Origin: Tamarix chinensis
Lineage: Eukaryota > Streptophyta > Magnoliopsida > Caryophyllales > Tamaricaceae
Direction of reading: 5' to 3'
NCBI GenBank assembly: GCA_030549775.1
Contig: CM060171.1
Span: 67,001 to 131,000, forward strand
DNA length: 64,000 bases
Both the position numbers and the translations under genes were made by a program. The notes under the pieces are model-generated. The model ran no database searches and was not told where the DNA came from. It saw only the letters and a list, made by a program, of their open reading frames with translations. Positions within the stretch are counted from its first letter, which is position 1; each line of letters begins with the position of its first letter. Below are positions 1-12,010 of this stretch, piece after piece.

Positions 1-1401
1 GTGTAGGTGGTTATCGGGGATGGGTTCACGATGGCCAAGGGTGGCGGCGGCGGCGGCAGCGAGGCCGCAAAGGTGGCTGAGGAGGAAGGAAAAAAGAGGA
101 GGAAAATGAAGGGGTTCGGGAACTCGTTTCGACCAAAGCAGTCGTGGGGGTGGTAGAGGAGGTTGCAGGGAGTGGATTGGTGGTTTGGGTGGCGGCAGAG
201 GCGGCCGGACGACGGCGAACTGCAGGGGGGCTGCCGAGAAGGGAGAAAAATAAGTGGGGATGAAGAAGGGGTTGTAGGGTGGCTTGGGTGGTCTTGTGGT
301 GGTGCAAGGATGAGGGATAAGGTGGCAGTGGGTAGTGAAGGGGCTTGGTGCGGTGGTTGAAGTGGTGGAGGGCGGCGGCGTAGCCAAAATAGGAAGGAGA
401 AGAAAGGGAGAAGAGGGAGGTCGGGGAAGGTATGGGGCTCAAAAAATGGGGTAGGAAAAGGCTGAAGAGGAGAAGAAAAGGAAGAGGGATGATAGGTGGG
501 GATAGGTGGCCGGTTGGTGGTAGTGTTTAGGGTGGCAGGGAGAGGGAGGGGAAGAAGGAAAAGGGAGAGCCATCAAGGTGGGTAGTGCATGGCTGGTTTG
601 GCCCAAATGGTGAAATAAAGGATGGGGGGAGAGAGAGAGAGAGGGAGGGAGGGAGGGAGGGTTGTAGTGGTGGCAGCAGGGCGGTGGCCGGCGTGCCTGA
701 GGTGGCAGACATGGCGACGAAGACAGCTCAGCCACCTTGGGTTGATCAACGAAGAAGAAGAAGAAAGATTGAAAGAAAGAAGGGGGTGCAGGAATAATAG
801 GCCAGTCGGGGAAAGGAAAAAAAATGTTGGGTCGGCCCGGTTGCTAGGGAAGGAAGGAAGAAAAGAAAGAAGGGGGGCTGGGTCGGCTCGTGAGAGGGAA
901 GGCAGAACTGGCTTGTGGCCTAGGCACGGGGGAAGAGGGAGGGAGAGGGGAAGTTGGGCTAGCAGCCCAGTCGTGCAGAGGAGGGGGAGGCAGGCCTAGT
1001 GTGGGCAGCCTGAAGGGAGAAAGAAAATGAAAAAAAAAAGAAAGAAGAAAAATGAGAAAAGGGAAAAAGAAGAGGAAAAAGAGGAAAAGGAAAAAATAGT
1101 AAGAATAAAATAATTTAATTTATAAAATAATAAAATGTAATATTTTTGATAAATTATTTAATTTAATATATTGTTTTAAAAAGAATAATTTTAGTAAAAT
1201 ATTAGTTTGGAAAATTATTTAAGTAAAAAGAGTATGATAAAATAACAAAATATTTATTTTTAATTTATTAGATATCCCTATCCATATTTATATACTCAAA
1301 AATCCATAAAATAATTAAAATAAATAATTTTAAAAGCTGATTTATTTCAAATAAAATTTATTTATTAAATTATAGGTTTTCTAAAATTTTGGGGAATTAC
1401 A
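1..1401 (-). mobile_element. Giant LTR (Ty3/gypsy-like), truncated by the window edge
   Basis: Read on the - strand the element begins TGTAATTCCCCAAAATTTTA at 1401, runs through an AT-rich block to about 1080, then a C-rich block (G-rich as written) to the window edge. The same order occurs in the inverted LTR at 53997-49022, including the GGCGGCGGCAGCGA region near the left edge. The terminus style (TGTAAT...) matches the chromovirus LTR at 62854, which is tied to an integrase and polypurine tract. I see no gene; reading frames here are low-complexity. Confidence 0.6.
642..662 (+). repeat. GGGA tandem run, G-quadruplex-type motif
   Basis: A purine run with five consecutive GGGA-type repeats next to a GA microsatellite. 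It fits the four-G-run pattern of a quadruplex. It belongs to the purine-rich face of the giant LTR. Confidence 0.6.
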
Positions 1402-2749
1402 CCTGCCCCGGCCGACCATCTGCTCCCCTCTTCTCCCTCTCCTTTTTCTTCTCCTCACCAGCCCTTTCCTGCCCCATTTTTTGAGCCTTCTTCCCTCCCC
1501 CGATTCTTTTCTCTCCATTTTCTTCTCCTTTGATCTCCCCCTATTTTTGCACCACCACCCCATTCCACCGCTTCCATCTCCGCACCAACCACTTGCACCA
1601 CCCCCTGCCACCCTCTACCTCATCCCTACACCACCACACTAACCCTCGAGCCTCCCTACAACCTTTTTCTCCCTTCTACGCAACCCCCCGCACCTCCTCC
1701 TTCCAACATCGTTCCGCTGCCTCTGCCGCCACCTAAACCAACAAACCACTCCCTGCATTCTCCCCTACCACCCTATACCTTCCTTGGCCGAAACAAAGCC
1801 CCTCACCCCCTCATTTTTCCCCTCCCTTTTCCTTCCTTCTCAGCTACCTCCACCTTGGCAGCCACCTTTGCAGCCTCGTTTCGGCAGCCGCCATTACCCT
1901 TGGCTGCCAACAACCTATCCCGACCACCACCTACACCCCCTCTCCACCCCTGCACCTTCCTTGCCCTAAATCTTTCCCCACCTGCCCTCTTTCCTAGCCC
2001 CAAAACCCTAACCCGAAATTAGCACCCCTTCTTCCTTTCCTCTACCACCTTCGATCCTTCCACCCTTGTTTTGCATGCAACTCATGCTGTATGAGCAGGA
2101 TGAGTTGCTGCATTCTTGGTTTAATTTAGTTAATAAGTTTTAAGGTATAATAATATTTAAGTTAAATATTTCATCAATTAAGTTTTGTAAAGTCTTATGC
2201 TTTGGTTTTCTCATTTCTAATATGATAAGTATTAATATTATTTTTAGGTATTGGTTTTGCGAATCAAAAATTGAATCTTTAACGGGGATACCAGTAATGT
2301 TTGATTTTTACAAGAATTAAGGTAATCTTTAAACCCCACTTAAATGTATGGATAAACATATGCTAGCATATTAGGATTTTGATATGTTATTATGCATGTT
2401 ATATATTGTTTAATATAATGTATGTAGTTGCTTATATTGATTGATATAAAAGAAAGCATGCTAGTTTATGTGCCATATTGCTTAAGGAAAAATTTTGGTT
2501 ATTAATGTAAATGTTAAGTACTTATCCATGTTATATTATGTTATTGTGACCATTAATACATGAGTAATATTATTGTGAACCCTAGGGGCATTTTAGTAAT
2601 ATGTCTTGTGTAAGAATGTGGCCTAATATGCGTGGGTGCTAATGAGTATTATGTTGAATAATAATAGTTGGTGGAATGAGATGATGAGAATGGAGTATTA
2701 ATATTAATATTAATATTCATATAGTGATGATAATTTAATAAAAGTGGTG

Positions 2750-3400
2750 TAATAAAGGGTAAAATGGTAATTTTGTAAGTAAAAGGATATTATGGTAATT
2801 TTGGAAGTAAAGGGTAAAATGGTAATTTTGGAGGTAAAGGGCAAAATGGTAATTCGTAAGTCAGAGGGTATTGCGCTAATTTTGAAGGTAAATGGTAAAA
2901 TGGTAATTTTGTAAGTAAAAGGGTATTATGGTAACTTTGGAAGTAAAGTACGAAATGGTAAATTTCTAAGTAAAGGGCAAAATGGTAATTGTGTAAGCAA
3001 AAGGGTATTATGGTAATTATAATAATGGAGAAGGGGGATTGGTAATTATAATAATAGAAAAGGGTAAAATGGTAATTATAATAATGGAGAAAGGTAAAAT
3101 GGTAATTATAATAGTGAAAAAGGGTAAAATGGTAATTTAACCATCTAAAGGATAATTTAGTAATTATGATAATGAAGAAGGGCAATTTGGTAATCTAACC
3201 AACCAAATAGGAAATATGATAAGTGTAATAATTATGAAGGGTGATTGGTGATCTAATTCGTGTGGGAGATAACTTGGTAACCTAAACCGAGTAAGGGGTA
3301 ATTTGGTAATTAGGTAACATGGATGGTAATATGGTAAATTGGCAAGTAAAGAAGGGATGACTAAATAATTATACAAATAAGGGGTAAATCAGTAACCCGT
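2750..3400. repeat. Degenerate minisatellite of about 28-30 bp in the giant LTR
   Basis: The word GGTAAT(T) recurs every 25-35 bases with GGGTAAAATGGTAATTTTGG-type units. The same array occurs in the other two LTR copies. Open frames across it come from the repeat lacking stops in one phase, not from genes. Confidence 0.85.
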
Positions 3401-4094
3401 ATTTAATATGTCACTGTGATAACGATGTTTCATAATAAGATTCAAGTAACATTGAATAGTAAGATAATGGTATTTGACAATTGGTAAATATCACAAGAAC
3501 GAATCCTAAATTAGAATTAGATAAGATTATAATGGCCTTAATGATTCCTCTATGTTATATTGGATAACTATATGAATAAGAAATACCTAATGATATCAGA
3601 ACAATTGAAAGTGAATAAGTATATGATTGTTGTATTTTTGGTAATCACCTTAATTAAGACACTAATACTTAAAGTGAAAGACCTCGAGATCGAGAATGGT
3701 GGCTCTTTGGGGGTCGTGACCATTAAGATGTGGTTTAGCCCAGGATTATTCTGGTATTTGCTGGTGTGCCTCTGTGCCCCAGCTAAGCCCTATATCATAC
3801 TCCATCCAGCTCTACGAACCTATTTAGGGGGTTTGCATACTTATGGATTAGGTGTCCTTGTCGATAGGGTACTAAATAGCTATATGCACTAGTACGACCA
3901 TGTACCTTTGCGTCCTTAGGTTGATGGTTGATGGGTACTGAGTAGCTTGTATGCACCAGTATGATTAGTGTACCTTTTTGTCCTAGGATCTTGATCTCTC
4001 ATTTGAAGCAAATAAATGAAATTGTTGTGATAATTAAAAAGGAAAAACATTAATCATGAAAGTGAAAGACAAATGAATCGGGCCCAGATTGATT

Positions 4095-4320
4095 ATATGA
4101 GTACCAGCCCACCGGTTATAATAGTGGCCCAGGAGCATTTTGTCCTGGAAGATGTTTATGAGTATCGATCCACCGGATATAATAGTTACCCAAGAGTGTG
4201 TTGCTTTGGAAGATGTTTATGAGTACCAGTCCACCGGATATAATAGTGGCCCAGGAGCGTCTTGCCTTGTATGATGTTTATATATATTCCAGTCCACCGG
4301 CTATAATAGTGGGGGATCCC
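4095..4320. repeat. Tandem repeat of about 65 bp with CCACCGGATATAATAGTG core
   Basis: Four units share GAGTACC-ATCCACCGG-ATATAATAGTG-CCCA-GAGCG-TTTGC-CTGGA-GATGTTTAT. The last unit ends in AGTGGGGGATCC. The same array appears at 54013-54400 and, inverted, at 49790-49910. TATAATAG in each unit resembles a TATA-like element, but promoter function is not shown. Confidence 0.8.
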
Positions 4321-4374
4321 GAGCTCAACAAAACCAATCATGGATGTGGTTAAATCATGAAAAATACTAATCAC

Positions 4375-6080
4375 TTATGTCCCCTTTTGTTTTTCCTGTC
4401 GTTGGCTACTCTGCCACTCCTCTCTTCCTCTCCGTGAGTCACAAGCTCTCCTTTTTCAACTTAGCCCTCCTTCTCTCCTCTCTACGACTCTCTACTCTTC
4501 GTGCCCCCCTACTTTATGACCCGTGTAGCTTTTTTTTCCTCCACGTCAGCCCTCACTAACCCTAATGGTTCCACCTCTTCATTGGCTTTTTTTTCTCTCT
4601 TTTTTTATGTCGTCCTTATTTCATCAGAGCCTACCGTTTCAGCCCCTGCTGGCTTCTTTTTCTTTTCTTTTTTTTTGGCCTTTGGGCCTTCGGCCTTGGG
4701 GCCATTGGCTGAAGGTCGAACTCATTTTTGTTCTTTTATTTTAAAAAATAACACCTGCAAAAATTAAAATCAACCTAAATAAATAAATAATATTGTATTC
4801 TAGATTTATTTAATTTATATCATTTTAGCTTAAATAATGATGTTTATACAATTATTGTCACTTAAATATAAAATCATAATTATTCACTTATATTGCTTAA
4901 ATAAAATACCAAAAACTAAGATTATAAGGGTATAAAATATGTCAAAATATAAACTCATGACAAGTGTCCAATGTGCCATTAGATTCGTAGGAGAAAGGAA
5001 AAAGGTTATCTTCCGCACACGAAATTCTTTAATATGGAAATTATCATCACATTTTTAAAACCATTTTTTAATATTTTTCAAAATGTATTCGAAATACTGT
5101 AATACCTATTTTCTTAAAGTACATGTTGAATGATTTCATTTTTATATGCATTAAAAATAGGTTATATATCATTGTTTATAGTTGTGTACTCTTATTAAGT
5201 TTTCATCCAACAAATTGATTTTCCAATACATCGATATTTTTTTATGTTATTTATTTTGTGAAAACTAAAATAACAAATGTAATCAAAATTACTACTTCTC
5301 TATTCTAATATCCATTATTATTGTTTGAAATGTCATACCATCATGGATATATTGTTAGTTTTTCTTTCATTTATTTTTAGTTTATAGTATCTTTAAAATA
5401 AACCATACAGATTAATACGTTTTTTATGTGTGATTTGAATTGTCGTATATCAAACTTCACTTTATTATCTATCACACAACTTGTATACTAGTGATTCAAT
5501 AAATCTATCCTTAAATAGCTTATCATTTTTCTAAAAATTATGGTCAAGCATTTCTAGAAGTCAATTATATATTTTAGTTTGCAATCCCATACAATGTACA
5601 AGTTTTTTTTATTAGAGTAATTTTTATTTATTAAAATTAATGTTTCTAGATTTTTATAACAAACCATGTGGAAAAATATTAAGAGTTATAGTACTTAATA
5701 AATTATTTATCATGTTTATTTTATTAATTATATAAAAAATTATTAAAGAAACTAACACTTTCAACCTGAGTTTTAAGTCTAAGTAAAGATCTATCAATAA
5801 ATTAATATACATACGGAAGATAATGTTAGATAAAAATTTAAATAAATCAAAATAATATTTAACGAGGATAATATTTAATAAAAAATTTGAAAATTATGGA
5901 TGTAAATATAATTTATTTACTAAATAAGGAAAAATAAATTAAGAGGATTAAGATAAGTACTTATAAAATAGTAAATTAAAGTTTTATTTAGAATTAAGAT
6001 AAATAATTCAAAAAAAAGTAAATTAAAAGTTTATTTTGTGCAGTTATTAGATACTTTTTTATTTAATACATATCTATCTA
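4375..6080. other. Unassigned AT-rich stretch
   Basis: It starts with 400 bases of mixed composition (T-rich leader-like sequence and GGCCTTTGGGCCTTCGGCC near 4678-4697), then 1.3 kb of AT-rich DNA. The word TGTCCAATGTGCCATTAGAT near 4966 looks like sequence I associate with LTRs, but I cannot place an element. I see no gene. Confidence 0.4.
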
Positions 6081-7860
6081 TCTATATATAAAAACAGAGT
6101 TGTCTAACAGACAATAAACAGACAAATTTTCCAGCCTAAACTATATCCATTATTACTAATCATAAATTACTACTGCCATATATTATTGCTAATTAATAAG
6201 ATTGAATAATTAATATAACTATTTATTAATATAATGCGACTATTCATCTCCTATGTGCATTAAATGTATATAACTATTCATTTGCTGCATATATGTCAAA
6301 CGATTAATTTTAATAAAGTATTAACTATATATTTTCTAATCAAATATTTTTTTAATTAATTATCCGAACATATGTAGAAAACTATTCATTTCCTGCGTAT
6401 TAATTGAATTGTCGGATTATTCATCTCTTGCATATTAATATATAAATAATTTATACACCAAAGTGCATATTCATTGGCTTGTACATACGTCGAACAACTA
6501 ATTTTAATAAAATATTAATCAAATATTTTTTTAATTAATTACCTGAACATATGCAGTCAATTATTAATTTCCTGTGTATTAAATGAATTGTCAAATTATT
6601 CATATCCTACATATTAATATATAAATAATTAATACACCAAAGAAAGTGCATAAATCAGTCGACCAATACATATGCATCTGCTGCCATTAATACAATGCAA
6701 TTAGCAAATACATATAACTAATTTTAATGAAGTATTATTTTTTTTTCTTTTTTTTAAGGTTAGATCAACATCAATCAAATATGATAATAATAATAGTAAT
6801 AATTGTTTATAATAATAATTTTATTATTTATTATTAATAATATGACTATTATTATTAATATAACTATAATAATTATAACTATTAATATAATTAATACTAA
6901 TATAATTATTTATATAATTTTGATAATTACTATTATCATAATTTATAATATAATAATGATAATTATTATGATAATAATGAATATTAATATAATTGATTAT
7001 TACTATTATGAATATTATCATGATTAATAATATAATTATTATAAAAAAACTAATAACAGAACGACAACATTGGTTATTATATAAAAACAGAGTTGTTTGG
7101 CAGACAATATACAGACAAATTTTTCCGCCTAAACTATACCTATTATTACTAATCATATATTATTACTAATTAATAAGGTCAAATAAATGATGAAATACTC
7201 TTGCGTATTAATTGATTTGTCAAACTATTCATCTTCTACGCTGTATAACAACAAAATAATATTCATCTCCTGCATATTAATTGAGATATTCATCTATTGC
7301 ACATATGTTGAACAACACATATTAATCAAATTTTCTTAATTAATTATCTAAAAATATGCAGTCAACTATTCATCCCATGCGTATTAATTGAGTTGTAAAA
7401 CTATTGAATATATGAATGTAATTATTCATCTACTGCACAAATGTCGAAAAACACATATTAATCAAGTATTTTCTTAATTAATTACTTGAACATATGCAGC
7501 TAACTATTCTTCTCCTACATATTAATTGAATTGTCAAACTAATGAACATATGAATGCAACTATTCATCTCATGCGAACAGTAAATTCATATAACTATTTA
7601 TCTTTTGTCATTAATACAACACAATTATTCATATCCTACATGCAACAAATGTATATAACTATTCATCTGCTGCACATATGTCGAACAATATATATTAATC
7701 AAGTATTAATTAAGTATTTTATTAATTAATTACTAGAACATATACAACCAACTATTCATCTTCTACGTATTAATTAGATTATTAAACTATTCATCTTTTA
7801 TATAATAATATATAAATAATTAATACACTACCCGTGTATTGTACGGGAAAATGTAACTAG
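6081..7860 (+). mobile_element. Non-autonomous Helitron
   Basis: It begins TCTATATATAAAAACAGAG and ends with the hairpin CCCGT-GTATTGT-ACGGG (7831-7847), followed 13 bases later by CTAG at 7857-7860. TC start, 3' hairpin, CTAG end and insertion between A (6080) and T (7861) are the Helitron hallmarks. There is no Rep/helicase coding. A second copy of the 5' end (TATAAAAACAGAGTTGT) lies inside at about 7079, so two related elements may have fused. The interior carries diverged repeats near 6300-6650 and 7300-7800, each with TATGCAG-CTATTCAT-TATTAATTGA-type words. Confidence 0.85.
6781..7045. repeat. AAT/ATT-rich simple repeat inside the Helitron
   Basis: Only A and T with rare G or C, in ATA/AAT/ATT steps. 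Frames reading Ile/Asn/Tyr on both strands are compositional. Confidence 0.85.
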
Positions 7861-7865
7861 TTATA

Positions 7866-7897
7866 TATAATTAAGATTAAGATTAAGATTAAGATTA
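7866..7897. repeat. (ATTAAG)n hexamer run
   Basis: Five ATTAAG-type hexamers directly after the Helitron end. It differs from the plant telomere repeat. Confidence 0.8.
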
Positions 7898-7959
7898 GAG
7901 TATATTAATTTTTTAGTAAGGGGGAGAAAATTATCATTATTAGTTATTACTATTATTTT

Positions 7960-8165
7960 GCTCTGCACGCAGGTGCGAAAGGGGAGAGGGCCGCCAGATG
8001 CACCGGGTGAGACTCGAAAATATCGGGGGCTGAGGATGCATGTCTCTAGCCCATCGCCGCCGAGAGAATTATTATTAGTTCAGAAGAGAGGCATAACTGC
8101 AGTGACGGTGCCGCTCGCTCTCTCCTTTCTGTTTCCTACAACTTGGCTGTCACGCGGGACAGGTT
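7960..8165 (+). other. GC-rich island, possible non-coding leader exon
   Basis: An abrupt GC-rich interval (GGGGAGAGGGCCGCCAG, CCATCGCCGCCGAGAG, TGACGGTGCCGCTCGCTC) in AT-rich surroundings, ending at a fair donor GGGACAG/GTTTGC (GT at 8163). It resembles a 5'UTR exon. The next supported + strand acceptor is at 24328, 16 kb away, so the link to the RING gene is speculative. It might instead start a gene I cannot see. Confidence 0.25.
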
Positions 8166-8578
8166 TGCTTACTCCTCTTGCTCTTCCTTTGTTTCTCTTA
8201 GACTCATGATTTCTGCCTGTGCTTTGTCTCTCTTATGTAATAGGGTTAGTCCGTCTTGGTTTTGTGTCGAGAGTCCCATCAATTTCGTTAATTGATTTAA
8301 TGATATTTCGTCCTCTTTTTTGTTGTCCTACATAGAACGCTAGAAGGCCCAACCTGCTGCATAGAATGCTACAATTTTGTTTGTCAATTGCTTGGGAAAG
8401 ACACATTCCGATCCACATTTTTTCTTTTTACATATATCACGGCTGGCTTGTGATTATCGCTTGTCGATGAGTGTTCGGGATGTAGCATCGTGGGACTTGA
8501 TGCGTGCAGTGCACAAAATCTCAATTGCAGGATCATGAGCTTTGCCTACTTTCACAAATTCTGCAATTGCTAATTTTC
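8166..8578. other. Unassigned stretch between island and LINE
   Basis: T-rich sequence that could be the start of an intron. I see no coding or repeat signal. Confidence 0.3.
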
Positions 8579-10502
8579 ATCATGCCTGCAATTTGTTGAA
8601 CCAATAGGCACAATGGGTGAGGGTAATCACCTCATTCATTCCTGTTTCTGTTGCTATCTTCAGTGCCATGAGGCAAGCGTGTGCATCCGCCGTAAGTGCC
8701 AGCCTTCCAGTTTTGGTGCTGAATTATCCTGCCTGAACAAGTTCCCATTCTTGTCACAACAAGTATATTTGACCCGATTCATAGTGTATATTACGTGTTC
8801 TGTGGCGTAGTCTGAAATCTTCTTCTCAAGTCCCTTGGGGTTGGTATGGAGATAGATGGACTCTGTGTTTTGAGCTTTCTAATGCTCTAAATCATGGCCA
8901 TAAAGACAATTTAGGTGGGAAATCTGGATGTTCAATCCAACTGAATTGCCGCTGTCTAATTTGTCTTGTTTCCATCTTGAAGGCTCAGTTGGCACCATTT
9001 CCATGTTCGTCGATCACATGGACAATATATAGACAAATATGATCAGGATTCTGCTCCCTGTTTAAGCCAAACACAGAACTGTAGAAACAAAATTTCTTTT
9101 TCTCAAGTGTTCTCCTACTGGAAGAGCTTGGTTTGCCAATTTTCAACAATACATCATCCACTTTTGCAGTACCAATCTGTCCAGAATTGATGCCAGTTTA
9201 GTGATCTCAGGAGCTTCTGCTTATAGAAGTAACCCATGTTTTGCATTGCTGGAAATTGTTCCCTGAATATGATCCATCTTGAGTGTACTTCCAGCATAGA
9301 ATTTCTACTTATACAGACTGAGATAAAGGATTGGAAGTACTTGATTGACCATCTTTATGAGTTCTGTTTTATTAGTCACTTTCCATTTCATTTGTATGAT
9401 CAGTGAAATCGGAAACCTTTGAATAATCTAATTGACTTCTACGTTTCCCTTTGTATTTTAACGCAAGCTAACCAGTCATCTCTTAGAACCCTATTTTTAT
9501 TTTTCATTTTCACAGCTTGCTTTTAGTAGTTCCATGACGTCCACCCTATACATCATGCCACAATATATGCCCAAGGCATCATCTTTTCCACATTTGGATT
9601 ATGGACTGCATGCAACCATGACTCCTGAAATTCATATTCAGCTGTAAAACTTGTAGTGATGAAGGTTTCAGAATCAAAGGTATTCTCCAAGCTTTTTTGG
9701 TTCCCTTAGCTTTGGCAGATAATGAATGATTACACAAACCAAGTCCCAAAAGCCTATAACTCCCATGATCCCATCCCTTTTGGTGTTGCAATTACTCTGT
9801 AAATTCAATTTCTGATGATGTTCTCCATGAATTAGGTGTTAATAACGAGTCTATCCTTTTAGTTATCATTATAAGGATCTTGAAAATGGACAGTGCTTAT
9901 GTAAGAGTAAGTAGAGGCACCAAATTTATGAGCATTACCCATGATGCTTGGAAAACCACTTTTGTTCCCATTGTTGTTTTCTATTTTGTATATTGTCAAT
10001 GAGCCATAAGAAAGATTAAGAATTATCTCTTCTTAGACATGCCCTGATACTACCCTGAACATGTGTGCTCCTTAACATAAAAAATGTCTCGTTTTCTTCT
10101 AAACGGTTGTAGTGTATTGGGGGGCCTTCAATGACCTGATACATTTGAAATTTTATCTGTTGGGCTGTTTTCTGCCTATAATTCTTGAAAATGTCATGCA
10201 AGTGAGAGCATGCTGCATGCGTGTTGCTTCTGTGAAGGGAAGAGAAATATTTGAAATTCTTATGGCTTTCCTTGCAATCTTTATATACCCTCTATGAATT
10301 TCTGTGTAATTTTCTCCTATCAGCAGAAGGAAAGGTGGGAAAGAGGACCACCTTGTATAATACCACAAGCTAGACTAAAAAGAGTAGACAGTTCTCCATT
10401 AATAAGCATGGAATATTCCATGTAACTATTGTAACATACTCCAAGACAAATGTAACCATTTTGTTGCATAATACCTTTAAGAGAGCTCCAATCATCGGCC
10501 TA
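8579..10502 (-). pseudogene. Decayed L1-type LINE (RT and RNase H remnants)
   Basis: On the - strand, 10502-10310 reads with one premature stop as the middle of a LINE reverse transcriptase: DDWSSLKGIM, then YSMLINGE and IIQGGPLS, matching the family's YSxLINGxP...RQGDPLSP. At 8691-8579 a second piece reads ADAHACLMALKIATETGM and EVITLTHC, as in the RNase H domain of plant L1 elements; the Asp expected after Leu-Glu-Thr is His here. Between them lie frames consistent with the RT-to-RNase H linker but broken many times. No poly-A tail or target-site duplication was found. Confidence 0.65.
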
Positions 10503-11859
10503 ATTTAAGTCAATATTAATCACCATTTTATAATATATGTCTTTTTTTATTTATTGTTGTCCTACATTGCTATTTAACTTATGAGCCATACAAGAAAACG
10601 CTTTGTTGAGGACAAATAAAGACTTGTTATAGCAACTTCTAGTACCCATTTGTTATGAAGTGAATATGAAATGAAATGATATACACTGATATTTCTAAAT
10701 GCATACTTTATAACATTTTTAAAAAATGCTTTCTAGTAAATTGTGATAAAAAATAATGATAGTTGGAACTTTTACAAAACCACTGGATATGAATCTGAAT
10801 TGTGTTTGAGATGTTGTACTTAATCTTTCTTGCAATAAGGATATACTGAGGGGCTAGCAGTGAGGAAACAATACTCTAATTAGGAAGAGTTTGTGAAGTA
10901 ATTTGGGCATGATTTGAATACTAAATTATGGAAAATGGGGTCAATCTTTAAGGTGGCTGGAAGTTTCAACTTTTATGCTATGAGTAATTTGTCGGATGAC
11001 TTGAAAAGAGCTAAAATACATTTTGGTGAAGCTTAACATATATCCATGTGTTAATAGCAAATTCCTACTCTCTTCAATGCTTGTCAACTTGGGTTCGTTG
11101 CAAATTAAATTTAGGCGGTGAAGGAGTTGCCTTGTTGAGTCCAATCTTTGAATAGGTGCAGAATGTTCTACACAGACTGCCATGGTGGGAGGGGGTTAAA
11201 TCAGTGGTTTGATTGGTCAGACCAATGGTACATATGATATTAAAATATACAATTTGTAAAAAATTAAACTATGTATGAATCTAATGGGCTCTTACATGGA
11301 TTTTTTTTGGCTTTTTTACTAGTTTTTAGACCAATTATGAGCTTGTGGGGGCCAGTACATAGAATTGGGTCGATGACTAGATCAATTTGCCGGCTCGCCG
11401 TTTAGACCAATATGTTCGTTCTGATTTTAAAATTATGGTACATCATTCTCGTGAGCAATGCTGACAAAGCTTACCTACTCAAGAAAATTGATTCAATTAA
11501 TTCAAAATCCAAGGGACAGCTGAACGAATGCATTGTAAACAATTATTTGAATGGATATAGTAATTTTCTATTGTTACAGACCTTTATTGGAAGCCACTAC
11601 AATGACAATGGGGCATATTTAATAGTTTGCGACAAAAGCCCCATCTTGAATGTAGTCATTGAAGAAGATTGAAAGCACCATGGCGAGACTATCTGAGAGA
11701 AAGCTTGAACTAAAACAAGGGTAAAGTATATAGCCATTAAAGCAAGTTCTTTATGAACTTCATGATGCAGTCATTGGTCATCCTTTGTTTAAGTTTTTTT
11801 TAGTCAATATGTTCTATTTTTTAATCACTTAATAAATACCAATTATTAATTCATTTAAA
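10503..11859. other. Unassigned, AT-rich
   Basis: No frame or repeat that I can support. The 86-residue open frame at 11412-11672 has no recognisable motif. This may be the degraded 5' portion of the LINE. Confidence 0.3.
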
Positions 11860-11865
11860 TACACA

Positions 11866-11941
<76 letters not shown>

Positions 11942-12010
11942 TGTATTTAGGAAATATCCAATGAGAACTAGCTCGCTTAATATATATATATGTATGTATG
12001 TATGTATGTA
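11860..12010. repeat. Self-complementary microsatellite (CATA)n(TA)n(TATG)n, partly duplicated
   Basis: CATA units, then TA units, then TATG units form a near-perfect palindrome at 11861-11946. A 65-bp segment beginning ATGTATTTAGGAAATATCCA is then repeated (11941 and 12004). Confidence 0.85.

Larger units (their letters stand above)
1402..4374 (+). mobile_element. Giant LTR, + orientation, 5' part displaced
   Basis: This is collinear with the outer LTR at 44416-55086 from about 45260 onward: C-rich block (1402-2050), the word CTCATGCTG near 2080, an AT-rich unique part, the GGTAAT minisatellite (2750-3400), the CTCGAGAT...GGTGGCTCTTT segment (3684), and the CCACCGG repeats (4095-4320). Similarity stops near 4374, shortly after a shared AAAATACTAA word. 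The left part of this LTR should lie beyond the window, on the far side of the inverted LTR ending at 1401. Confidence 0.65.

Noticed and set aside
2790..3185. 131-residue Tyr/His/Phe-rich frame over the GGTAAT array
   Set aside because: Translation of a minisatellite whose unit happens to lack stops in that phase.
6803..7027. Ile/Asn-rich frames on both strands
   Set aside because: Simple AT-only sequence inside the Helitron.
7866..7897. Interstitial telomere-like repeat
   Set aside because: The unit is ATTAAG, not TTTAGGG.
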